The position numbers were made by a program, and so were the translations under genes. From Spartobacteria bacterium (lineage in GTDB: Bacteria > Verrucomicrobiota > Verrucomicrobiia > Chthoniobacterales > UBA10450), in assembly GCA_003167365.1 (NCBI GenBank), contig PMTM01000009.1, positions 62,001-126,000 of the forward strand: a stretch of DNA of 64,000 nt, read 5' to 3'. How positions within the stretch are numbered: position 1 is the stretch's first letter; every line of letters begins with the position of its first letter. This document shows positions 34,395-42,983 of the stretch, one piece after another. Under the pieces are notes generated by a model. It was given only the letters and a program-made list of their open reading frames with translations, had not been told where the DNA came from and did not search any database.

Positions 34395-34706
34395 ATGAGC
34401 TTCATCGCCAGCTTCATGAATTTGGCCGGGCCGGATTTGATCATCATCTTGCTTATCATTCTGGTGCTCTTCGGTGCGAAGAAATTGCCGGAACTAGCGC
34501 GAGGCATGGGTCAAGCCGTTAAGGAATTCCAGAAAGCAAAGGACGAATTTGGGGACGAGCTGCACAAAGCAGGTCAAGCCGAAGTGAAACCCGCGGCGTC
34601 CGCGCAATCGACCGTGCCGCAGAATCCGCTTCCACCCGCCACCGGCGACGTTCGACCGGACCCGAATCAGACAACTCCGCCCGGCGATCAAACCAAGCCG
34701 GTGTAG
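34395..34706 (+). CDS. tatA: Twin-arginine translocase subunit TatA/TatE
   Basis: The 103-residue protein has one N-terminal transmembrane helix (LIIILLIILVLFG) joined to the amphipathic helix AKKLPELARGMGQAVKEFQKA, including the conserved FG hinge, and a Pro-rich disordered tail. TatA forms the variable-size pore for folded Tat substrates. No tatC lies in the window. The stop TAG (34704-34706) coincides with the TGTAG end of a repeat arm. No ribosome-binding site is evident before the ATG. Confidence 0.93.
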   Translation: MSFIASFMNLAGPDLIIILLIILVLFGAKKLPELARGMGQAVKEFQKAKDEFGDELHKAGQAEVKPAASAQSTVPQNPLPPATGDVRPDPNQTTPPGDQTKPV

Positions 34707-34725
34707 AGGCGGCTGTCTCAGCCGC
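34702..34725 (+). repeat. Single TGTAG-family REP arm
   Basis: TGTAGAGGCGGCTG-TCT-CAGCCGC forms a hairpin and its first bases form the tatA stop codon. No partner arm is recognisable between here and the acyl carrier protein gene at 34795. Confidence 0.75.
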
Positions 34726-34794
34726 ATAGCGTGCTGCGATGGCAACGCGTGATTGACGTTCGTCGCGGCTTGCGACAACTTCGGCGCTTCTTTT

Positions 34795-35082
34795 ATGTCC
34801 GAGTCCGATCTTCGCAGTCGCATCAAACAAATGCTGGTCAAGAATTTGATGCTGCAAACTACGCCCGAAGAAATCGCCAATGACCTTCCATTGTTCGGAC
34901 CCAACGGGCTCGGCCTCGATTCGATCGACGCACTCGAACTCGTGGTGAGCATGGAAAAAACTTTCGGCGTCGGCGTTCCCAATTCGGAAGTCGCGGGCAA
35001 AGCTTTACGTACGGTCAATACCATCCACGATTACATTCTCGAAAAGGGCAGTGCGCCGGAACAAGCTGGCGCAAGCGCATAA
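34795..35082 (+). CDS. Acyl carrier protein
   Basis: From the ATG at 34795 this is a 95-residue acidic ACP with the 4'-phosphopantetheine attachment Ser43 in the motif GLGLDSIDALELV. It has the usual four-helix pattern and an Ala/Gly-rich tail. The DSID (rather than DSLD) motif and the isolated setting suggest a specialised carrier rather than the main fatty-acid ACP, though this cannot be decided here. There is no ketosynthase or synthetase next to it. The upstream in-frame start at 34753 lacks family similarity. Confidence 0.92.
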   Translation: MSESDLRSRIKQMLVKNLMLQTTPEEIANDLPLFGPNGLGLDSIDALELVVSMEKTFGVGVPNSEVAGKALRTVNTIHDYILEKGSAPEQAGASA

Positions 35083-35100
35083 AAGCGCTGCGATTTTCTT

Positions 35101-36174
35101 TCATTCCGCCGGCGCTGAGTTGATCGCGTCGATCAACTCGCGAAGCCGGCCGAAGTTGTGACGATCCGCTGTTAGGATCAATCGCGGCAGTCCCCAAATC
35201 TCCGGTTCGTTTTTTTCCTGACGCAGCGCGGTTCCTTGGACGATCTCGCCCATTTGCACTACGTCCGCGAATTTTTGGTTAAGATCGACAACCGCTTCGG
35301 TCGGCAATCGTTGGCGGAGGCGGATCACGAGCTCCGCGCCAACCCAACGCGCCGAGTGATAGACCCGATAAAACTGCAAGATTTCCGCGACCGCTTCGTC
35401 CACGCTGCAAACAATTTTGAAAAAAGCGAAGTCTTCCGGCGAAATAAGGCCAAGCTTGAGGAGGTGTTCGGTGAGAAATTTTATCCAGGTTTCCCAATAG
35501 GTTCCACCGGGCCGATCGAGCAGGACCACGGGAATAATGCGCGCCTTGCCCGTTTGCATGAGGGTAAGCACCTCAAACGTTTCGTCGAGCGTGCCGAAGC
35601 CACCTGGGAAAAGTGCGAAGGCGTGCGTCTCTTTCACGAAGTTGAGTTTGCGCGTGAAAAAATAATTGAAGTTAATCAGCTTGGGATCGCCTTGGATGAT
35701 CACGTTGGCCTGCTGCTCGAATGGCAACCGGATGTTAAGACCGAAGCTGTGTTCGCGACCGGCGCCGCGTTGCGCCGCACCCATGATCCCGTCACCGCCG
35801 CCGGTTATCACCATGTAATTATGCGCGACCATTTCGAGCCCGAAATCTTCCGCTACTTTTGATTCAGCGGCGTCCGGAGGAGTTCGGGCGGAGCCGAACA
35901 CGACCACTTTTCGAAACTCTCGAAACGGTGCGAACGCTTTTGCGGCGTATCGCATCTCCTTGAGCGAGCGATTCATCAATTTGAGGTCCGCCACCCCGAT
36001 CTGATCGCGCGCCATCTTTAGCGCGGTCACGATCAACTCTTCGATTAACTCCGGCGACTTTTCCGCACCCCAATCGCGGACCAATTCCCGGACTCGCTCG
36101 TCAAAAGGAGGATCGACCGTCCATTGCCGCCGCGCCGGCTGATCGTGAATCGCTCCGCCCGTGAAATCTTCCAC
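35101..36174 (-). CDS. LOG-family (TIGR00730-like) Rossmann protein
   Basis: The 357-residue protein contains the LOG motifs: VVVFGSART, MVITGGGDGIMGAAQRGA, and FALFPGGFGTLDETFEVL (PGGxGTxxE), with the following LTLMQTGKA. Family members include cytokinin-activating nucleotide phosphoribohydrolases and PpnN-type nucleosidases that cleave the N-glycosidic bond of NMPs. The extra N-terminal 80 and C-terminal 70 residues make it longer than plant-type LOG (about 200) and closer to the larger bacterial proteins. The reaction is inferred from the family only. Confidence 0.85.
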   Translation of the reverse strand: MEDFTGGAIHDQPARRQWTVDPPFDERVRELVRDWGAEKSPELIEELIVTALKMARDQIGVADLKLMNRSLKEMRYAAKAFAPFREFRKVVVFGSARTPPDAAESKVAEDFGLEMVAHNYMVITGGGDGIMGAAQRGAGREHSFGLNIRLPFEQQANVIIQGDPKLINFNYFFTRKLNFVKETHAFALFPGGFGTLDETFEVLTLMQTGKARIIPVVLLDRPGGTYWETWIKFLTEHLLKLGLISPEDFAFFKIVCSVDEAVAEILQFYRVYHSARWVGAELVIRLRQRLPTEAVVDLNQKFADVVQMGEIVQGTALRQEKNEPEIWGLPRLILTADRHNFGRLRELIDAINSAPAE

Positions 36175-36232
36175 GGCGAACTCTTAACGCGCGCCATGCC
36201 GAACGCACGGAAAAACTGATGTAGCCGCATCC

Positions 36233-36311
36233 TGTAGCCGTCTCGCTGTGCGAGATGCGGCGATGATGAGAATAATTCGCGCGATGCGTCGCCCATAGGG
36301 CGACGGCTACA
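36233..36311. repeat. REPIN element upstream of the RAYT gene (copy 1)
   Basis: TGTAGCCGTCTCGC-TGT-GCGAGAT on the left and GTCGCCC-ATA-GGGCGACGGCTACA on the right, 79 bp. A preceding TGTAGCCGCATC (36220-36231) can pair with GATGCGGC at 36254-36261, so one arm appears to have been inserted inside another. Confidence 0.85.
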
Positions 36312-36346
36312 ACGCAATCCGAATGGGAAGCAAATAATGGCCTTCC

Positions 36347-36439
36347 TGTAGCCGTTTCGCTGTGCGAAACGAGATTCTTGAAGAAGTCTCGGCCACATAC
36401 AAATTAGATATGGTGTCGCCCATGGTGGTGACGGCTACA
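36347..36439. repeat. REPIN element upstream of the RAYT gene (copy 2)
   Basis: A 93-bp copy whose right end is 14 bases before the transposase start. Left arm TGTAGCCGTTTCGC-TGT-GCGAAAC differs from the previous copy by a compensated change (C to T in one strand of the stem, G to A in the other). Right arm GTCGCCC-ATG-GTGGTGACGGCTACA keeps the stem with a wobble pair. Confidence 0.85.
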
Positions 36440-36453
36440 GCGGATAAACCCCC

Positions 36454-36921
36454 ATGAGCAAATATCCACGCGTTCCACCTAGACTTGGTCAGGTCTTTGC
36501 GAACAATCCTTTATATTTTGTGACGCTTTGCACTTATTGCCGCCGGGCTATTTTGGCAGATAGCGCAGTGCACATCGCGTTTCAGGAGTTTACGAAACGA
36601 GGTTTCACGGAACGGAATATAGCGGTGGGACGTTATGTAATTATGCCCGACCATATTCATCTGTTTGTCTGCGGTCCCGATGATTTTGTTTTAGGTCGAT
36701 GGATTGGCTCTCTGAAACAAAGGCTTGCTAAAGCGATCAAGCGTAAACCGGATGCTCACTCGATCTGGCAACGCGGTTTTTTCGATCACGTTTTGCGCAA
36801 TGACGAAAGCTATGGTCAAAAATGGCAATATGTGCGCGACAATCCCACGCGCGCCGGTTTCGTCGTTAGATCCGAAGACTATCCTTACTCAGGCGAACTC
36901 GTGTTTATCGATCGTGCCTAG
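36454..36921 (+). CDS. REP-associated tyrosine transposase (RAYT, Y1/HUH family)
   Basis: The 155-residue protein has the Y1_Tnp fold signatures. The HUH motif is H67-I-H69 in YVIMPDHIHLFV, the catalytic tyrosine candidate is Y120 in LRNDESYGQKWQYVRDNPTRAG, and WQRGFFDHVLR just before it is characteristic of REP-associated transposases. These enzymes are single-copy, domesticated relatives of IS200/IS605 transposases that act on REP hairpins in single-stranded DNA. The gene is flanked on the left by two complete REPINs and on the right by another arm, all of the family found about fifteen times across the window, so it is the probable mobiliser of that family. Confidence 0.93.
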   Translation: MSKYPRVPPRLGQVFANNPLYFVTLCTYCRRAILADSAVHIAFQEFTKRGFTERNIAVGRYVIMPDHIHLFVCGPDDFVLGRWIGSLKQRLAKAIKRKPDAHSIWQRGFFDHVLRNDESYGQKWQYVRDNPTRAGFVVRSEDYPYSGELVFIDRA

Positions 36922-36937
36922 CAACGACAACAGACAG

Positions 36938-36962
36938 CGCCGCCCACAGGGCGACGGCTACA
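36938..36962. repeat. REP right arm downstream of the RAYT gene
   Basis: GCGCCGCCC-ACA-GGGCGACGGCTACA lies 16 bases after the transposase stop and ends 13 bases before the stop of the convergent hydrolase gene. It closely matches the right arm of the copies at 36233 and 36347. Confidence 0.8.
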
Positions 36963-36974
36963 GCGCGTCGATAA

Positions 36975-37850
36975 CTATACCGCAATCAGGTCCGCCAGAA
37001 TCTCGCGCATGTGCCGAATAGGCAGCGAATAATGGCCGGCGCCTTCGATGTAACGAGCCGTGCAGTTCGGCAATCGTCGCGCGACCTCTTCGGCGACGCG
37101 AAACGAAAACGCTCGGTCTTGTTTGCCGTGCCAGAGCCGAACCGGTACACCGACGTCTTCTAATCGAAAGCCCCAGGGTTCGGCATGAATTTGTGCGTCG
37201 ATTATTACACCTTCGACGGAACCGCGCCACGCGCGTCTTGCACTTTCGAAACAGGCTTCGAACGCGGCGTTGTCGCGCAAGACGGCCGCGTCGCTCGGGT
37301 GCAAGAGTTTCAGAAGCATCGGCCGAAATCGGATCGGCAGCCGCATCGTCGCGATTGGCTTTGCGACACAAAACAACTTTCGCAGGAGTTTGGGACGCTT
37401 TCGATGAAGCGCGAGCATCCAGCGATAAAGCCTAAGCAATCCGCTGTGATCGCTAAGATCGGCAATTGGCGGCGCACCGCTCACCACCGCGATTGCGCGG
37501 ACGCGTTCCGGCATGGCCCACGCACTTGCGTAAGCGTAGGGCGCGCCTCCGGAAATCGCGAGTATGTGAAATCGTTCGAGCTCGAGATGGTCCGCGAGCT
37601 GTCGCAATACCGCCGGCCAGTCGAGCAACCTGCGATTCGACTGAAATGACGAGCGGCTGATTCCGGGTCGATCTGGAGAAATGATGCGCACGCCCAGATC
37701 GCGGCCCGCCGCGTCCGTCAATTCGGCCATCGTGCGCGAGCTGGGCCAGCCGTGACAGAAGAACACGGGCATGCCGCGCGCGTCGCCGTATTCACCATAC
37801 GCGATGTAATCGCCGCCATTAAGCGCAAGCAGTTTCTCCTCGACCTTCAT
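36975..37850 (-). CDS. Alpha/beta hydrolase fold protein
   Basis: The 291-residue protein has an oxyanion region VFFCHGWPSSRTM and RIISPDRPGISRSS. The nucleophile elbow LAISGGAPYAYASA has serine in xxSGG context, with a candidate acid and the histidine in IEGAGHYSLPIRH near the C-terminus. This is the pattern of esterases or epoxide-hydrolase-like enzymes; the substrate is not identifiable. Its start codon is 3 bases from the start of the divergent gene at 37854, so at least one of them must use a promoter inside the other or be leaderless. Confidence 0.85.
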   Translation of the reverse strand: MKVEEKLLALNGGDYIAYGEYGDARGMPVFFCHGWPSSRTMAELTDAAGRDLGVRIISPDRPGISRSSFQSNRRLLDWPAVLRQLADHLELERFHILAISGGAPYAYASAWAMPERVRAIAVVSGAPPIADLSDHSGLLRLYRWMLALHRKRPKLLRKLFCVAKPIATMRLPIRFRPMLLKLLHPSDAAVLRDNAAFEACFESARRAWRGSVEGVIIDAQIHAEPWGFRLEDVGVPVRLWHGKQDRAFSFRVAEEVARRLPNCTARYIEGAGHYSLPIRHMREILADLIAV

Positions 37851-37853
37851 CTC

Positions 37854-38353
37854 ATGAAATGCTCACCGAACAAAAAGGCTTTCCGGATTGATAAACTCAG
37901 CATTATCTTTTTCGACGAAACCGATCAGCATTCCGTTTCCGTATTAATTGATATGAAGGAAAACTCCAAATTAGGGTCGGGAAAGATTGAGCTGCATGGA
38001 AACGGCATGGGTGTGCCTTCCCCGGAAATAGTGGAAGCGCGCGCGAGAGAGATTGCTTTGATCGACGAACGCGATCCGGATGAATTTACGGACGCCGATT
38101 GGGACCAGGCGCGTCGTGAGCTGTCGGGTACGGCGGTGCCGCTGCCGCCGGAAGAAACCGAAGGGACTTTGAAACTGGAGGAAGAATGGGAAGTCGTCCC
38201 CGAGAATCGAGGACATCGAGTGCCGCGCCCGGGGGTGGATGAAGAGGAAGAAACGCTCGGTGAGGCTCTCGTTGCCGACGGCGTGGAAGAAGCCTCGCAC
38301 GATCAAATGCTCGAGGCGCGCAAGGAAGAGCTCGAGCAGGAGGGTGGAATCGT

Positions 38354-38357
<4 letters not shown>
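37854..38357 (+). CDS. Acidic conserved hypothetical protein upstream of egtB
   Basis: I do not recognise this 167-residue protein. The N-terminal 50 residues are a mixed hydrophobic/basic segment (FRIDKLSIIFFDETDQHSVSVLIDM). The rest is strongly acidic, with Glu/Asp-rich helices (EEEETLGEALVADGVEEA, ARKEELEQEGG) and probably extended or partly disordered. No signal peptide, cysteine motif or enzyme signature is seen. Its stop codon overlaps the TTG start of egtB by 3 bases, so it is probably the first gene of the egt transcript; whether it has a part in that pathway is unknown. Confidence 0.65.
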
Positions 38358-39678
<1,321 letters not shown>

Positions 39679-39682
<4 letters not shown>

Positions 39683-40653
39683 GTCTCCCACTCGGCGCCG
39701 GCGCCGTGCTCGACCGCGAGCCGGCTAGTTCCGATTTCCTCGCGGAAGTCATCGCCGGTCTTTCCAATCAACCGCGCACGCTGCCGTGCAAATTTTTCTA
39801 CGACGAGCGCGGCGCTGCCTTGTTTCAAAAAATTTGCGACCTCCCGGAATACTACGTCACGCGAACCGAACTCCAGATTCTTCGACTGCAAGGCGCCACG
39901 ATCGCAACGGCGCTAGGTACGCAAATCGAGCTGATCGGCTTAGGCACTGGCGCCGGAACTAAAACGCGAATTCTTCTCGAAGAATTAAACAGCCCGGCAG
40001 TCTATATCCCGATCGACATCTCCAAGGAGCAGTTGCAAAGATCAACTACACGATTTCGCGAGATTTTTCCGGAATTGGAAATTTTGCCCGTTTGCGCGGA
40101 TTACCTCGAACCCTTCGAGTTGCCGTCGCCGGGCCGAGTCTCCTCGCGCAAGATCATTTACTTTCCCGGATCAACCATCGGCAATTTTGAGCCGCGTGCC
40201 GCGAAGATATTTTTGCAGCGAATTGCCGACCTGTGCGGAAAGGACGGCGGTTTATTGATCGGCGTCGATTTGCAAAAAAATCCGCGCGTGATCGAGTCCG
40301 CTTACAACGATAGCGCCGGTATCACCGCGGAGTTCAACCTAAACCTGCTCGTCCGAGCCAATCACGAACTCGGCGCCGATTTCGATCTTAACCACTGGCG
40401 GCACCGCGCGATCTACAATGCCGCGGAAGGCCGTATCGAGATGCATTTGATCAGTGATATCGACCAAGTCGCTCGTATCGAAGATCATCAATTCAATTTT
40501 CCAGCCGGCGAAAATATCATCACGGAATTCTCTTACAAGTACACGCCCGACGGATTCGTTGCCCTCGCCCGCGAAGCCGGATTCGAATTCGTGCGGATGT
40601 GGACTGACGACGCGCGGTTGTTTGGCGTTTTCTACTTCACCGTGGCAAAGTAG
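39679..40653 (+). CDS. egtD: L-histidine N-alpha-methyltransferase EgtD
   Basis: At 324 residues this matches EgtD. It opens with the family block GLSNQPRTLPCKFFYDERGAALFQKICDLPEYYVTRTE (read in segments), followed by the SAM-binding IELIGLGTGAGTKTRILLEEL and FPGSTIGNFEPRAAKIFLQRI, and later DLNHWRHRAIYNAAEGRIEMHL. It trimethylates histidine to hercynine, the substrate of EgtB. The pair egtB-egtD is sufficient for the two core steps; no egtA, egtC or egtE is in the window, so the final C-S cleavage enzyme must be elsewhere. Confidence 0.95.
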
Positions 40654-40659
40654 CCGCCG

Positions 40660-41403
40660 GTGAGCGCGCTGGTTCAACTGGTCGAGGTCAGCAAGCGTTA
40701 TCGTGACGCTCCAGCGTTGCACCCGACAACTCTCGCCATCGAGAGAGGTAAAACGACGGTTTTGATCGGCCCGAGTGGTTGCGGCAAATCAACGCTACTG
40801 CGTCTCATCATTCGGTTAATCGAACCGGATACTGGCACAATCGACTTCGACGGCGCTCCCGTCACGCCGGACAAGATCGACATGTTGCGCCGGCGAATCG
40901 GCTACGTCATTCAGGAAGGCGGTTTGTTTCCGCACCTCACCGCGCGCGCGAACGTTCTCTTGATGGCGCGACATCTCGGAAAGCCTGACGAAGAAATGCG
41001 AAGGCGACTCTCGGAACTCTGCGCGCTAACAAGATTTCCAGAAAACTTGCTCGCTCGCTATCCGGTCGAACTTTCCGGCGGCCAGCGTCAGCGCGTCAGT
41101 TTGATGCGCGCGCTCATGCTTTCGCCGGAGTTGTTGTTGCTCGACGAACCGCTCGGGGCGCTCGATCCGCTAGTGCGCGCTTCGTTGCAAAAAGATTTGA
41201 AGGAAATCTTTTCGCGTTTACGACAAACCGTGCTGCTCGTCACACACGATCTCGCGGAAGCCGCCTATCTCGCCGACGAGATCGTGCTCATGAACGAAGG
41301 ACGGATCGTTCAGCGAGGATCGATTGCCGATCTTCGAGGCGATCCGGCGAGCGATTTCGTTACCGAATTCATCAACGCGCAACGCAGCCTCGCACTCGTA
41401 TGA
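40660..41403 (+). CDS. ABC transporter ATP-binding protein (betaine/ergothioneine type)
   Basis: The 247-residue ATPase has Walker A GPSGCGKST, Q-loop VIQEGGLFPHLT, signature LSGGQRQRVSLMRAL, Walker B LLLLDEPLGALD and the switch VTHD. It resembles OpuCA/ProV-type ATPases for quaternary-ammonium osmolytes but ends before the C-terminal CBS domains found in osmoregulated members, so it is probably not ionic-strength gated. A GTG start at 40660 lies 6 bases after the egtD stop. It overlaps the permease gene by 4 bases (ATGA). Its place behind egtBD suggests ergothioneine or hercynine as the substrate. Confidence 0.9.
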   Translation: MSALVQLVEVSKRYRDAPALHPTTLAIERGKTTVLIGPSGCGKSTLLRLIIRLIEPDTGTIDFDGAPVTPDKIDMLRRRIGYVIQEGGLFPHLTARANVLLMARHLGKPDEEMRRRLSELCALTRFPENLLARYPVELSGGQRQRVSLMRALMLSPELLLLDEPLGALDPLVRASLQKDLKEIFSRLRQTVLLVTHDLAEAAYLADEIVLMNEGRIVQRGSIADLRGDPASDFVTEFINAQRSLALV

Positions 41404-42920
41404 AACGAATCAGGAAAAAAGGAAGCCAGGAAAAACACCTTCAGAGACTCGTGTTCTTTTCTTGCCTTCCTGCCTTCCTGATTTTCATTTCTTCTTCTCT
41501 TTCAGCCGGGCCCGTCGTGATCGGCTCGAAGAAATTCACCGAGTCCTACGTGCTTGGCGAAATTGCCAAACGTTCGTTAAGCGACGCTAACATTGTCGCC
41601 GAACATCGGCAGGGCATGGGCGGCACGATTATTTTGTGGGAAGCGTTGCGCACCGGGCAAATCGACGCTTATCCGGAATACACTGGAACAATCGCCCAGG
41701 AAATTTTGAAGACGGAACGACAATTATCCATGCAAGAGTTCGAAAGCGCGCTCGAAAAACTTGGCATTGGCATGACAGAACCACTTGGTTTCAATAACAC
41801 TTACGCGCTCGTCATGCAGCGCAACCAAGCAGAGCGACTCGGTGTTCATACGATCAGCGATTTGCAAAAACATCCCGAGCTTAAGTACGGCCTCACCCAC
41901 GAATTTTTAGATCGTCACGACGGCTGGCGACCGCTGGCGTCGCGTTACCAGCTAAATCCGCAAAGTGTGGTTGGCATTGATCACGCGCTTGGCTACGCCG
42001 CTCTCAAGAATGGTTCGTTCGACGTGAAAGACGCTTATTCCACTGACGCAAAGATTGCGGAATACGATCTCGTCGCGCTGGAAGACGATCAGCAGTTTTT
42101 CCCTCGCTACCAGGCGGTATTTCTCTTTCGGTTCGCTCTTCCCACGCCAGTAATCTCCGCACTCCGCCAACTCGAGGGAACAATCGACGAAGCGCGCATG
42201 ATCAAGCTCAATGCCGAAGCGGAACGCACGAAAGACTACGCGCGAGCAGCGAGCTTGTATTTCAACAATGGTGCAAGATCGACCATCTTCTTTTCGGGCG
42301 AATCCTTCGCCCACAAACTCGCGCGCTGGACGTTGCGGCATCTCGAGCTTGCCGGGTTTTCTTTGTTGCTCTCGGTGATCGTCGGGATTCCGCTCGGCAT
42401 CCTGGCCAGTCGCGGCGGCGCAGTTGGACACGTCATCCTCGGTTTTGCCGGCGTCATGCAAACAATTCCATCGCTCGCGTTGCTTGCGCTGCTCGTGCCG
42501 CTTCCCTTTTTCGGCATCAGTGTGCGCACCGCAATCACGGCGCTTTTCCTTTACGGACTTTTGCCGATCGTGCGCAACACCGCGACCGGCTTGCAAGATA
42601 TCCCGCGATCGCTCCGCGAATCAGCCATCGCGCTTGGTCTCGAACGCGGCGCGCAACTTCGAAAGATTTTTCTACCGATCGCCTCGCGTTCGATCCTGGC
42701 CGGAATTAAAACCAGTGCGGTAATCAATATCGGCACAGCCACGCTGGCGGCATTGATTGGCGCCGGCGGACTGGGCGAACCGATCTTGAGCGGGCTGAAC
42801 CTGAACGATCATGTCACCATTTTGCAAGGCGCTATCCCCGCCGCGGTGCTCGCGCTGCTTGTGCAGTGGCTCTTCGATTTACTCGACCGCGTTTTGATTC
42901 CGAAAGGTTTGCGGTTGTAG
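41400..42920 (+). CDS. Fused substrate-binding protein and permease (OpuC/EgtU-like), binding domain first
   Basis: In this 506-residue fusion, an N-terminal signal segment (residues about 15-37) leads to an OpuAC-type binding domain (about 38-285: VIGSKKFTESYVLGEIAKR, GMGGTIILWEALRTGQIDAYPEYTGT). A BPD permease domain follows (about 300-506: GFSLLLSVIVGIPLGILASR, IPSLALLALLVPLPF, the EAA-loop region LRESAIALGLERGAQLRKIFLP and GAGGLGEPILSGLNL). Known Opu/EgtU fusions usually place the permease first; here the order is reversed. Together with the ATPase it forms a complete importer. The TAG stop lies within a repeat end, and the signal-peptide DNA contains a purine/pyrimidine inverted repeat. 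Confidence 0.9.
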   Translation: MKRIRKKGSQEKHLQRLVFFSCLPAFLIFISSSLSAGPVVIGSKKFTESYVLGEIAKRSLSDANIVAEHRQGMGGTIILWEALRTGQIDAYPEYTGTIAQEILKTERQLSMQEFESALEKLGIGMTEPLGFNNTYALVMQRNQAERLGVHTISDLQKHPELKYGLTHEFLDRHDGWRPLASRYQLNPQSVVGIDHALGYAALKNGSFDVKDAYSTDAKIAEYDLVALEDDQQFFPRYQAVFLFRFALPTPVISALRQLEGTIDEARMIKLNAEAERTKDYARAASLYFNNGARSTIFFSGESFAHKLARWTLRHLELAGFSLLLSVIVGIPLGILASRGGAVGHVILGFAGVMQTIPSLALLALLVPLPFFGISVRTAITALFLYGLLPIVRNTATGLQDIPRSLRESAIALGLERGAQLRKIFLPIASRSILAGIKTSAVINIGTATLAALIGAGGLGEPILSGLNLNDHVTILQGAIPAAVLALLVQWLFDLLDRVLIPKGLRL

Positions 42921-42973
42921 CGCAAGCGTCTCGCTTGCGTTTGTAAATTCGCAAGTTGGAAACTTGCGCCACA
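42916..42973. repeat. TGTAGC-family REPIN variant
   Basis: A 58-bp copy: left arm TGTAGCGCAAGCG-TCT-CGCTTGCG, right arm CGCAAGTT-GGA-AACTTGCGCCACA. The left end supplies the stop of the permease fusion gene (42918-42920). The right end is GCCACA instead of GCTACA. It ends 11 bases before the aldehyde dehydrogenase start. Confidence 0.8.
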
Positions 42974-42983
42974 TATTAGCAAA

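Noticed and set aside
36220-36440. CRISPR array (repeated TGTAGCCG units before the RAYT gene)
   Set aside because: The units are inverted hairpin pairs of variable stems, not identical direct repeats with unique spacers, and no cas gene is near.
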